Shown here: positions 9,677 through 20,636 of the stretch, piece after piece
How positions within the stretch are numbered: position 1 is the stretch's first letter
How the letters are laid out: every line of letters begins with the position of its first letter
Origin: Mucidula mucida
Taxonomy: Eukaryota > Basidiomycota > Agaricomycetes > Agaricales > Physalacriaceae
Direction of reading: 5' to 3'
Length of the DNA: 32,860 bases
NCBI GenBank assembly: GCA_015501055.1
Contig: JADNYV010000381.1
Location: 1-32,860 of the forward strand
The notes under the pieces: model-generated
The model's input: the letters and a program-made list of their open reading frames with translations, nothing else
Told to the model about the DNA's origin: nothing
Database searches by the model: none
Program-made: the position numbers and the translations under genes

Positions 9677-10676
9677 ATCTGAATGCGGATTTTCGGGGAG
9701 GAGTATTGTCGTTGCCAATGTAATATGAATGATTGTCGAATGAACTTGTGCAGTGCAAAACGTCAAATTTATTGGCTAACGCCTATACTGTCAAGACGAA
9801 GAGTAGACAAGGAGCGACGAAGCGCGCTCATTCTTGTTATATAGTATGCACAATGGACGGAAGTACGGGGCTGGACGTAGTCGACTACTTAAGAGAGATT
9901 CGAGGGTCCGGAGCGAATGAGCAAAGGGCAAGCTCTGATCGCCAGATGTCTATGGTGTGCTGCCTGGCGAACTAAAAAGCGTGTCAGAAACAGTGCTTTC
10001 ACAGAGGTATAGTACTGACCTGCTGCCTTTATCGCAGAATAAGGTCATAAACAACGAACGGCAACGGCAGCTCAGCCAATCCACCGTCATCGAGTTATTG
10101 CTGTCCGCCACGCCAGTGACCCGGGCTCCCGTGCCACAGCGATAGTAGCATCGCAAAACGGTGGACTTGCGGTGTTTCCGGCGGCGTGCGATCTGTTATT
10201 AATGACTTGTCGTCCTCATGAAATATGCTGTGGTCGTTTAAGCATACAAATAACGTCGCACTTGACGAAGGCACGCACTGTGAGTGTCGGAATAAAAAGA
10301 TCTTAACTTGATTAAGGTCGGACTGGTACATGTCCCAGAACATGACGGCTTCCATTTTGCTTGATGACCTCTAGCGACCTAAGCCATTAGGGTGTGAAGG
10401 AGTAACTGGTGGAAAAGTCGGTATATTGGAAAAGAAACAAGATGCACTTTTTCAAGAAACACTCAAATGAACAAGGTCTTGTTCAGACGCCCAAGGCCGT
10501 TCCGTGCGCCTTTGGCGATGTTTGAGTAGCATTTCGATGCCAGTCGAGTGTTCCCAGGTAAAGGTAAAAAGGGAGCCGTCAAGATAGAGTGGTCAGGAGG
10601 AAACCGAAACCAAACAAGATCACACAACGCGGTTCGCGTCTAGTTCACGTGTTTTACTTTGACTTTACCAACCACA
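9677..10676. other. Intergenic, no gene seen
   Basis: Open frames in this kilobase are short, overlap on both strands and have no recognisable domain. No inverted or tandem repeat of note was found. The end of the stretch should contain the promoter of the HNH gene starting at 10677. Confidence 0.45.
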
Positions 10677-11976
10677 ATGAGCCTCGAATATCGAATAGAG
10701 CTATCGGAAACAAGCTCTCCAACTCACGCGCCTTTGATTCTACGTATCCCTTGCCAACATATACTGCAACAAACCACCAACGTTGAGGCATGGCTTCTCT
10801 ATCTTGGCTTCTGCGTCTGCGGTGTCTCAGGATCGCTGCATACTGCAACCTCAGACAGGAAGGCCACGGGAGTTACTCTGACTATCATGAACCTCCTCCA
10901 GTCTGCTGAGGAAGACGTTATTTGCGGATACACCCCGAGCAGCAGCGCGTCCTTGACATATGAAATATATGCTCTCGTAGGTCCGTCAGTATCACAGGAT
11001 CGACAGTCTGTGAGGTTGCCTGTGTCCCCATTTTCCCAAGAATGCCAGGCTCGGGACGGCGGTTGTGTCCTCCAAAATACCCTCAAATCCTCCGACTCAA
11101 AGCTTTCTGATTCGCAACGGGCTCAGCGGAAAGACTTAGCGCTGAAGAGCTGCCAGGCAATTCATCTGTTGCCTCACTCCAAAGGTGACGTTGTAAGTCG
11201 TTCTTTCATCTACAGTATCGCGCTTTCACACTACCAGTACATGGAGCTCATCTCAAAGGCGAGAGCACCAAATGCGCATGACTACATCGACAAAATTGAC
11301 GACATTCGAAATAGCTTAACAATGGACGCAGCACTCTATGCAGCTTTGACGCCCAAATACGGCGCAGCGTTTCTTCACGTTTGTTCTTCCATTTCTTTTA
11401 CACTTTCGAGTCTCACTCAGTGTCAAGGTCCCTAATGAATACATGTCGGTCGAAGATGCAGTCTTACATGACTTGGACAACAGGGCCCAAGACGAGGTTC
11501 ACTGTCACTTTCACACTGACAAAGTTCGCAATTCTCCTTGCGTCTTCAACCCTGTAGACAACGGACGACTCTGGGACAACAAATGCCTACGTCAACCCGA
11601 GGACCGGTCACACTGGCCTCCCCCATTTCTTTGGGACTTCTTATTCGGAGTGACGGCTATCAAGAACTGGGCGACCCTCGAATCACTCCCCGCTCTTCTC
11701 AAGGCCGACGAAAGGTATGCTGTCCACGGTAAAGATGACGACGGATCTGGGAGTGTTAGAGGAAGTGCCAGTAGCGGTGATGCTCGAGATCTCTATGACA
11801 CCAAGACTGACGAACGAGATGCAGATATTGGGGAGGAAATGCATGACATTGTCGATGGGTACGATATCTGGGACATCATGGCTTGCATCGTGCCGGCCCA
11901 CCGAGTTTCATCCCATGAGGAGGAGGCTCGTGAGAGAGTTGCACAATGGCTTAGTGGCACCGGTATGGAATCATGA
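10677..11976 (+). CDS. HNH-nuclease-like fungal protein (3 exons)
   Basis: Exons 10677-11192, 11238-11378 and 11428-11976 give a 401-residue protein. The first intron is 45 nt and stays open, but removing it restores the conserved order of the motif. The second, 49 nt, removes a stop. The key segment is CQAIHLLPHSKGD (about 11149-11189). It matches the AAHIxPxSKGD core of HNH_2-type nuclease domains common in basidiomycetes, and it is followed by IDKIDDIRNSLTMDAALYAAL, the usual downstream His/Asn-helix region. The second canonical His appears replaced (DAALYAAL where many members have a His), so nuclease activity is uncertain. A C-terminal WDFLFGVTAIKNW segment is also typical of these proteins. 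ATG 10677 is the first Met in frame. The role is unknown. Confidence 0.68.
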
Positions 11977-13086
11977 AGAAGCTTGTGCTATCTATAGTAT
12001 ATGGGTGTTATAAGTAGTAGAGCAGATTTACAGCACCTCCATATTCAAGCACTGAGTCTGGCGCTTTTACGAGTCACTCTTGTTGATTCCTCCCTGGCTT
12101 GCTTTCACGTAGTACGTACGCGTACCCCGCTATCGTGCGCCCACCCGAGTCCTCCTCTTTTACGATACGCATCTGATTTATGACAATCTCGTCAATTCAA
12201 AGCTCAGTAACGACTGTTTGAAGAGTAGAGACACGACATACTCTTTCCCCACACGTAATAGAGGGCTACGGGCCGGGTAATCATCAGTGGACATGGATTC
12301 TGCAATGCTTTACTTACGTGACACACATTGTAAACGCCGGCTCAGCAGCAAAAAGCCTGGGGTTGTTTTGTCATGCATCTAGTACTGATAGAGGTTCCAG
12401 TCAAAAGATAGGGGCTGCATACGCCCGCGACACTCTCACATCCATACACTACACCCATGCTCGAGGAACTCGTCTTTGGCATCGGGATTCGGCGCGTCAT
12501 ATAGAAAGTCTGACCTCCAATGCGGAGCGTGGTCTGCACGTGATGCCTCACCATGCGCGACTTCCATCCGATCTGTCAGATCCTAAGGTCAAGCGCCCAT
12601 GCTCGCTGCAGGAACTCTGTTCTATTATCTAGTCTTCCTGTCGGCCCTTGATTGTCTTCTGGAAATAGTCCCTCCTCGGAGGCGGAAGGTCCGTTCGTGC
12701 AAGACGTCAATCAGACAGACACAAAGGCCCTAATGTTAGGCAAAAACGACACGCGTTTCACGATGCAGACTGCTTGTGCTGAACGTCGAAGGGATAGAAA
12801 GGCAAAGAACGGCGAACCCAATTAAATGCCTTCCGATACTGGAAGATCCAAGCGTGTTTCTTGGGCAAAAGCTCATTCAGTGAGTCCGTGAATACTTTGT
12901 TGAAAATTCAATCATCCAGCGCTAAAGAAAGATTGGTAGAAACCTAGTTCCGCTGTCATGTAAGCAATTCCGTCGTAATTGAAGAGCCGGATAAACCATA
13001 CACGAGAGACGAACCCCCGAATCCTGTTCTATCAGCGCCAATCAATTCCGTTCAGGTCGCAGCAACTTTTAAAGCGACCTTGGGAC
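11977..13086. other. Intergenic, no gene seen
   Basis: A 104-codon open frame at 12318-12632 lacks any recognisable motif and is not supported. In-phase open sequence runs into the next gene from about 12979 without an ATG before 13087. No repeats or inverted ends were found. Confidence 0.4.
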
Positions 13087-14864
13087 ATGATATGCTCTTC
13101 ACTCCAGCTCCCACCAGTCACAGGCGAGTTGCACTTCATGATTAGCTTTGGGTCCAACTCATTGCACTTACAGCGTACTACTATGGTCACCGCAGACTGG
13201 TTCGCTACTTCGTGTATCAGCTGGTTTCACTCGCATCCAAACGAAGTGCTCAGAAATATTGTTGCTCATATCAATCCAGCGCCATCGACTTCGGGAGACA
13301 TCTTTCGACCCGACGAAGTGTTAAGCGCTACCACACAGCGTAAAGTCGATGCTGCCGCCGAGAGACTCGTCCGCTGGGACAAGCGACCTCCTGACGTTGT
13401 ATTTCGTGATGGCTTTGAGCCTCGCGAGAGGCCGTCCCTTCAATCCTTTCCCGATGCCGCCTTTAACCTTTCGAACTACGTGCATAACAATGCGCCGTCC
13501 ATCTTTGTCAGCACTAGGCGATACTTCCGCGACAAATCCAAGGCTTTGCGCCGCAAGCAGAATACCCACCATCTCACATACTACGAGTATGAGATTTTCG
13601 CTTACGGAGGCATCGATGTGAACCATGTTTTTGGTAGCCATGCAATGTTCGAACGGCATGAGATCGCCTTTCCTGGCGGTATCCTACCCCGCTTTATTCG
13701 CAGCGTGCGCGTACATAGGAAGGATCAACCCGTCGAGATTGTTCAGAATCCGCGCTTCAGCAACTCCATAAACCCAAGCGGTCAGATTGTCGCCCTCACA
13801 AAGATCCCATGCCCTGTCATCACGGGAAAGGTCGTGTATTATCCTCCCGAAGATGCAGACGCCGTTGGACATGGGAATGACGAGCTCAGCCATCGTCCCC
13901 GCAATGACAAGACCTTTAACGCCGACAAGGACTGGGACAACCTGATGCGCGGCGGCGCTACTGTCGCAGACCCGCTCGTCAAGCACGCGCTCTCGCGGCC
14001 ATGTGTAGCCGCCGTTCAACATCCGACTAAGCCTGGGCTTGCGTACTTCTTCTGCTGGAACATGTTTGTCGCCATCGACATCGCGAAGGGCCCCAAACAG
14101 GCGACGATTGCTTGGGGTCCTAGGACAATAATCAAGGACTGGCCATCGCTTGTCCAGGCCAACTTTGGATACGTTGACGCAGTCCTTCTCAACCCAAACA
14201 ATCAACAGCAGATGTACTTTTTCTTCCGCAAAAAGTGCGCTCGGATTCACATCAAATCAGGTGCGTTTTCTGTAGTTGGTGATACGGCAAAGCGAGGCTG
14301 ACTGCAGCCTGATATTACTAGGACAAACTGATGAACATATCATCGACAAGCCCAAGAACATCTCGACTGAGTGGCCGTCTCTCAAGAAGGCTGGTTTCCA
14401 CACCGTGGACGCCGTACTCCCGCACCCCTCCCATAAGCACAAAGTTTGCGGCTTTAGCGGCGAGTGGTACGTGTTGATCCATTACAATTTCCAGCCAGGT
14501 ATGTGTTATGCGTGTTCCTCGCCCTGTGTAAAGTTGAAAAGTCTTTCTTAAGGCGGCAACCAGGATTACATCGTCTCTGGACCAACGCTCATCACTGCCC
14601 AGTGGCCGCCGCTGAAGGAAGCCAATTTCAAGACAGTCGATACTATCCTTGTGCACCCCACTGATGTCCAGAAAGCTTATGTGTTCTCTGGAGATCAATA
14701 CGTGCTCATCGAAATGCAACAAGGTACTACGCCTTCATTACGAATTTCAGTGGGTAGTAAAACTAACTATGCATGAATTTGAAGATGAAAACATGGTTCT
14801 TATCAATGGTCCAAATCTTGTGCGCGCCCATTGGCCGTCGCTTCACAAGGCCGAGTTTTGGTAA
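13087..14864 (+). CDS. ADP-ribosyltransferase-like / hemopexin-like fusion
   Basis: Four exons (13087-14260, 14322-14498, 14553-14723, 14785-14864) with GT-AG introns of 61, 54 and 61 nt give 533 residues ending naturally at TAA 14862-14864. The N-terminal part resembles the mono-ADP-ribosyltransferase fold of heat-labile-enterotoxin-A/pierisin-like proteins. It has an NAD-binding Arg in RWDKRPPDVVF (near 13372), an S-T segment in APSIFVSTRR (near 13490-13521), and HEIAFPGG with the likely catalytic Glu (near 13660). The C-terminal part has four hemopexin-like repeats, each with a DAV/DTI start and a WPSL-x-A-x-F end, enough for a four-bladed propeller. All introns are phase 1, and the two middle exons each encode about one blade. 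No secretion signal is obvious. ATGs at 13138 or 13183 are alternative starts. Target and role are unknown; it may be a defence or toxin-like effector. Confidence 0.68.
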
Positions 14865-15414
14865 GAGGTTGACTTACTGTCCTCGCTGTGTAAGTTGTGT
14901 GCTAGTTACGTTCAAGTTGTATGAGCGGGCGATGCGGAGCGCGGGGTTGTTGGGTGGTGGCGAAGGGGAGGTGGCAGAGGAGCGGCCTGTGGTGGGAAGG
15001 TCGAGGAGTGCGGGGCGTAAGCGGGTGATGAGCGATGATGAGGGGGATGATCCCGAGTATTTGATGCCTAGTGATGATGATTAGGGTGGTTGCTTTTTTT
15101 GTTCTTGTTGTGGTTGTTATGCAACTTGTAATTTGATTATGCAAGTCACTTTAGTTCGCTGTGAACAGATACTGAAGGCTTTCTTCGATATTGGTTGGAC
15201 AGCTGGCCTACTGTGAAACGAGAGACATAGTGTGTTATAACATCGAAGAAGGTGGCAGTCTGGGCACGCCTACCCAGACCATTGGTCAAAGGGCCAAGGA
15301 TATAACTCTTCATTGTGGCGCAAGGGGCCTTTCTCCGATCAGTGTCTGATGCACTTGAACCTATTTGACGATCAGGTTCGGTCTTTTTCCACTTGTACCA
15401 GCATTGACTCTGAC
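14865..15414. other. 3' flank with an orphan open frame
   Basis: After the fusion gene's stop a different + frame stays open to TAG at 15082-15084. It carries a charged segment (ERPVVGRSRSAGRKR, then SDDEGDDPEYLMPSDDD). A splice acceptor-like TTACGTTCAAG lies near 14906-14916. It resembles the acidic C-terminus of another gene and could be a displaced 3' exon, but no start or upstream exon is found. The rest (15085-15414) is AT-rich. It ends in a degenerate copy of the upstream element of the kinase-like genes (CTGATGCACTTGAAC near 15346), without the CACGTG core. Confidence 0.35.
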
Positions 15415-15716
15415 ATGGCCTACGAGTTGTGTTCTCTTTGGCTTTGCTTTGGCAAAGCTCAAAAAAAAAGGTCAAGTTTCAAGCTATCGATGACTCAGTT
15501 CTTGGAGGCAAGTTTGAAAATTTTCCTTTTGGCGCCTCTCCCGAGCCTTTGTTTGTTTTGCCACATGAACCACAGATCAACTGCCCACAGTCCTTGCATG
15601 GGGAAACAGCATGAACACCAACTCTTCTGTATTCTTTGCCGGATTTTACGGTAAACTTGAGAAAAGGTTGAAGTTCTGTGTTAAGGTGTTGTTCAACATT
15701 GCGAAAGAAAGGCAAC
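15415..15716 (+). pseudogene. Kinase-like paralogue 5 (5' fragment)
   Basis: It starts ATGGCC at 15415 like the other copies and follows the first-exon sequence (WLCFGKAQKK, PEPLFVLPHEPQ, NTNSSVFFAGF, FCVKVLFNI). It does so in at least three frames: one shift lies at the A-run near 15461-15468 and further deletions near 15500-15600 remove segments. Homology to the kinase-like gene ends at about 15710, where the block shared with 5205-5946 begins. The break differs slightly from that of copy 3. It is a dead fragment displaced about 8 kb from the main cluster. Confidence 0.8.
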
Positions 15717-15717
15717 A

Positions 15718-16602
15718 ATGCGCAGAGTGTCTTACACTGGGAGTTTACACTGTGTTCAAATCGCCCGGTGGCGCTGTGACGGAGACTGCTGGGTTCTTTT
15801 GAGATTGCAAAAGTAAATGCTACGAGTACGCCCAAGCACGTGCGGATTTCATTTGGACTATAAAGGTTAACTAGAATTTTTGCAAACAACATCTGGAAAT
15901 GTACTATCCATCTTTAATCATCTTTGTCTTAAGCGGCAGTACTTAGTTTCTTGAACTTGGGCTCTTTGCTGTTGGTCATCTTTAATTTTGATGTATGCGC
16001 TTTGCCTCAATGTTTTATTCAAGAAATTAATAAGCTGCAGCTTGTTGACATGTAACACATGGACCTGTATTGAACAAAAGTGTGAAAGTGTAGCCCCCAC
16101 ACGTTCCGCTGTCCATTGGTAAGCTCAGAGCTGGAGCCCTAAAATTTACAGTGCCTTTTGATAGCAAACTCACACATTGGGGTTTCTACTTCGTTCCTGG
16201 CGCCGCGCTTCTAAGTCATGGTAGGAGCCCGCTGAATGACCTTGACAAGTCGGCCCCCAATTTTAAGGTTGTGTCAAGGAGAAAATTGAAATTCTACAAA
16301 ACTATTCCCAAACCTATTGAAAACAAAGGCGTTTTAACTTTTCTGATTGCTTACCTGCTATGAAGACCCGAGGCAAGGTATGAGCAATTCCGGGGTTGAC
16401 AATAGCATTTTTGGGTGGCGGAAGAGATTGCAAAGGCCGCAAGAAATCAATGTGCAAGAACACAATGGATAATATGGATATGATCTCAGCAGTGATGGGG
16501 CGCTTACGCTTCCAAACAAATGCACATTGACTAGACACACGTCAGAAGCGCCGTAATTGGCTAGAGAATTGGATAATGAGAAATTCTTGATTGTTATCTG
16601 AA
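15718..16602 (-). pseudogene. Remnant of the unknown minus-strand gene, copy 2
   Basis: This is the second copy of the block at 5205-5946, alignable from ATGCGCAGAGTGTC at 15718 to GTTATC at 16593-16598. It has insertions relative to copy 1, around 16075-16150 and around 16330-16400. Minus-strand pieces match copy 1, for example HVNKLQLINFLNKTL (about 16060-16010), but frames are broken by stops. Most differences from copy 1 are C-to-T or G-to-A, often at CpG. Similarity fades gradually after 16600. Function is unknown; it is kept only as a relic of the duplicated unit. Confidence 0.55.
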
Positions 16603-17345
16603 AACCCGTCGTACGAGACGACGGTAAACACTAGAGGAACGCGACACAAGAGATGTAGGAAGATGGGTAGGGTACGGGTACTCAGAAGGGAGAGAAAGAG
16701 AAAAGAGACGCACACAAATAACAAGAACACACTCTATTGTGACAACGACGATCCCAAGTACAAGCGATGGTGGTAGTCCGAAGAAGTCCTCTACCCCAGA
16801 AATCCCATCCCCAAATCTCAGTCCATAGCCAAACAAGCCCATGCCAAACAACACGTCATCCAAAATGGGACCTTCTTCGATCGGGCCAACCTCGAGTAAA
16901 CCCTAGGTTTACACTCTCCCACACCCTGGAAACCAGCGCCTCTCCTCTGATAGTAGTCGGAGTCTCTAACCTTCTTTGGCGCGTCCCCACGCAGGATATC
17001 ACAGACGCCACATGGATGACCCATGCCAAGACCAAAAGCTCTCTTTCCAATGTCCCAATCTTCATCGGCTTGTTGGGCTCCGGCGTCTCATCCCGTGCTC
17101 GTTCAAGCGCTTGTATTAGGACTACCGCGCGCACATCTTGATACCCATCTTGATCCAATTGTATTGCTGGCGATATTAGGTGTGGTATTTCGGCCGCGAT
17201 GTTGGTCTGTGAGGAATTTGTTAGTATCTCTGAATTATGAGCTGAAAATGAAAGAGTTTGTTTTGAATTAATTCCTCCCCCATCTACTCCTTCCTCTGCC
17301 TCAATACCCGTGACCAACGCGGCATTATTCTTCTTCTTTCCCATC
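16603..17345. other. 3' tail region of gypsy element 1
   Basis: On the minus strand this follows the pol stop codon. A purine-rich minus-strand run, GTAGATGGGGGAGGAAT, covers about 17270-17286 and could be the polypurine tract. A 3' LTR would be expected next, but I could not define TG...CA ends or find a second copy. Part of the right-hand edge near 16600-16700 may still belong to the duplicated block. Open frames here lack known domains. Confidence 0.35.
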
Positions 17346-20300
17346 CTACGCGTCGTCATACCTCCTCTCGTCCTCCCACGCGTCCAAGGCCTCGCAATCG
17401 TTCAGGTCGCCGCACTTCAACCAAGTATCGTCCTCAGCTCCATACCCCCGCCATCTCACGAGAAATTGCTTCTTGTCTCCTTTGCCTTTTTCATCAATAA
17501 TCTCCTGCATAAAGTGTTCTTCAAGGCCGTCATCTCCAATCACCGGTCCGGAACGCTCTAATTCTCGCAAAGGGAAAAGGACGGGGTCATTCGCGACAAA
17601 AGGTGCGAGTTTGGATATGTGGAACATGTTAAACTTATGTGACTGTGGAACGTCAAGCGTATATGATGAGCGCTCTGGATTCGCGTGTGTCACAACCCAA
17701 GGCCCATCTTTAACAGGGAAGAACTTGGCTGCCCGCTTCTGTGGCTCGTCCGATTTGTCCTTGTAGTCCCTTACCCTGTGGAAAGTCCGCAGGTACGCTT
17801 TATCTCCTTCTTTTAAAACCCAATCTCTTCGGCGCTTCTTGTTTGCAGCGTGCGCCTGTCTTATTTTTGCAGCCGTCAGGTTATCAATCGCCTGCCACGT
17901 ATCCTCCCGGAGTTGTTCAACCACTCTCACCGCTGTTTCAGCCGCCACGCGTTGAGGACCTTGTGCATCCTGAGGTACCAACACAAAAGGAGGTATCAGT
18001 CTAGGTGATCGCCCGAGGCGTAACTGAAAACCAGAAAAGCCGGTCGACACATTTACGCTGTTCATTATCGCGAAACGAATATGCGGTAGGCATCTCTTCC
18101 ACCCTTGCTGCCGCCTATTAACATGGTATCTCACCAGTTGGATAACCGTTTTATTTGTCCGCTCGGAAAGGCCATCGGTCTCTGGGTGGTACGAAGAAGA
18201 CATCGCCAATCTCACCCCACATAGCCGCTGTAGCTCCTTCTAAAATCGCGACATGAACAGCTTATCATGGTCAGTCACAAATTCTTCGGGCATACCATTC
18301 TCACAATACCAGTTATTGAAAAATATATCCGCGAATTGTTCAGCAGTCATGTCTGTCCTGCATGGCACAATTCTAATGTCGGACCCTAGACGGTTGGTTA
18401 TTGTCACAACATAATCATATCCGTCTTCCTCGGGCAAAGGTCCAACGAAATCCATGCCCATACTTTTCCCGCGGTCATCAGGTACAGCCAGCGGGTGTAG
18501 CGGGCCTTTATGCGGGTGGGTGTCAGCCTTGTTGCGCGCGCAGTCAGTGCATGCCGGTACATACGCCTGCTCTAGGTCCCGTCGCATATTTGGCCAGTAA
18601 TATGAATCACATAATGTCGCGTAGTTCTTATCAGCACCAAAATGGCCCATTGAATTGTGTGCTAGGCGAAACAGATCCTCGCGTATTGACCCAGTACGTG
18701 GAATCAGCAATCTATCGGCAATGAACCACAGACCATCCTTCTCCGTGACAGCTGGCATTATGCGCTCCCCCGTTACGAACTTTCTACAAAATTCATCTTC
18801 ACAATATCCTGCTCTTATTTGCGCCAACAGTTTCTTATCCGCTGCAATCCTCAGCGTGGTAGACTTGGCCGTTGTGACTTCCTGTATCGCGCTAACGGAC
18901 GTATGTCCAGTTGTTTCCAGCCACGCCTTCCATGAGCTCAAATCCTTCTCGTCAGGATCCATGTCCGCAATCATGTCCTCTTCCGGTGGTAATCTGGATA
19001 AAGTGTCCGCCACGCAGTTGTCTTCTCCGCGGATGTAACGAATAGTCATATTAAACTGGGAAAGTTCCTCCAACCAGCGTGCTTGCCTCCGCGATAGTCC
19101 CTTTTGCGACAGAAAGTTCTCTAGGGTGCGGTTGTCGGTGTATACGAAGAAATGCTCGCCGAGAAGGTCAGCACAAAACTTCTTTATCCCTCTCATAATC
19201 GCTAAGAGCTCCTTCTTGTGTACGGCATAGTTCTTCTGTGCTCCCATAAGTTGCATTGAGTCGTATGCCACTGGTCTCGCCGTTTCCAATGTTGGGCCCC
19301 AAGATAAACAGCATCCAGTGCGCCAATCACTAGCATCGCACATCAAAAATATCTTATTGTCTTCAGGCTCTTCATGATCAATAACGGTGAGGCACTCTGC
19401 TGACAGCACGAGGTCTTTGATGTTCTCGAAGGCATCCTGGTGCTTCTCTGTCCAGTTTATCGGCTGGGTGTCTTTCATTGAAGTGAAAGGGGAAAGCACG
19501 TGCATATACTCTGCAAGGTTCTTCAAGAACGATGATAGATATTGCACTAGTCCTAAGAACCCACGCACTTCGCCCGGTGTTGACGGCACGGGCCAGTCCT
19601 TAACTCGCGCAATCTTGGTATCGTCCGCTTCGATGCCGCGTCGCGAAATGGTGTGGCCCAAGAAACGAATTTTGTACTTGAAGAACTCACATTTCTTCGG
19701 GTTGCAGAAGAGTTTGTTTAACCTCAAAGCCTCTAGTATCAGACGTACGTGTTCCGCATGTTCCTCCTCCGAATTCGACCAAATAATGATATCGTCTAGA
19801 TATACATGGCAGAATTTGCCGATATAGTCTCGTAACGCATGATTCACGCGCCGTTGATGAACGGAGGGAGAGTTCTTCATGCCTTGTGGCATAACCACCC
19901 ACTCATATAGGCCGAATGGTGTAGACACCGCAGTGTACGGTATGCTGTCCTCGTCCATTTTAGAATGGTAAAAGCTGTCCGTGAGGTCACACTTTCTCCA
20001 AATCTTTCCTTTGGCGGCGTCGTTCAGGATATCGTCTACCCTTGGTAGTGGGTATCGGTCCGTTTTAATGTTTGCGTTCAATAATCGATAGTCGTTTACC
20101 CAACGCGGTAATGCCGTCGGGTCTGCTTTTGGAACCAAGAGTTCCGGTGAAGCAAACGAAGAAGAAGAAGGTTGTATTTGCCCCGCATCGAGGTGCGAGT
20201 TCAGTAGCGTTCTCCATGCCTCCTTATATTTTCTCGGGCATTGGTAACTCCGACATGAGATTTTCTTAGACGTGTCCAACAATTCAATCTTACAGGTAAT

Positions 20301-20636
20301 ATCACTTGGCATCTCGTCAACATGTGGCAAAGGCTTAAATACATCAGGGAATTCAGCCTTCAAAGCATCGGACCGAGCAGCCAACCTCGCCGTTCCAGCT
20401 AGTTCTTCTACCCTCTGTTTAACCGCAGCTACTGGGCAGTAAGGTCGCACAATCTCGCAAACTTCGTCCACAGCGGCTCTACGTGCGCTCATCGCACTGC
20501 TTAGCTCTTTCCTAAATTCTGAGATGTTCCGCTTTGTTTCCTTCAATTGATCAATCAACTTTGGCCTGGGCTCAACGATTGGAGCTGCTGGCACGCTACG
20601 TCGTAAAAGCACCCTATGCTGTAGGGATATATTCAT
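17346..20636 (-). pseudogene. pol: Ty3/gypsy chromovirus pol, one nonsense codon
   Basis: The minus-strand frame carries, in order, reverse transcriptase, RNase H, integrase and chromodomain. The RT has a KCDLTDSFY first Asp and YLDD at 19791-19802. RNase H has Asp, Glu, Asp and Asp in CDASDW, KKELL, YTDN and VADTLSR. The integrase has an HHCC zinc site (HNSMGHFG and CTDC), then catalytic Asp in GMDFVGPLP and VTDHDKLF and Glu in DGLSERTN, in the DD35E spacing. The chromodomain (FLVRWRGYGAEDDTW) lies near the C-terminus, which suggests chromatin-targeted integration. A TAG at 18240-18242, between the second Asp and the Glu, replaces an expected codon, probably TGG. The frame is otherwise unbroken. 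Gag, protease and the 5' LTR are not found upstream; the frame enters unrelated GC-rich DNA after 20636. Confidence 0.9.

Noticed and set aside
12318..12632. 104-codon open frame as a gene
   Set aside because: No motif, no homologous copy in the window, overlapping open frames on the other strand, and no convincing splice sites.
16599..17290. A 3' LTR of gypsy element 1 starting TGAAAACC at 16599
   Set aside because: The TG falls where similarity to the block ending at 5946 stops, but weak similarity continues past it, no matching CA end lies next to the purine run, and no second LTR copy exists in the window.
16594..17359. Minus-strand open frames after gypsy pol 1 as extra element genes
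   Set aside because: One overlaps the end of pol in another frame and neither has a recognisable domain. They are more likely non-coding tail or LTR sequence.
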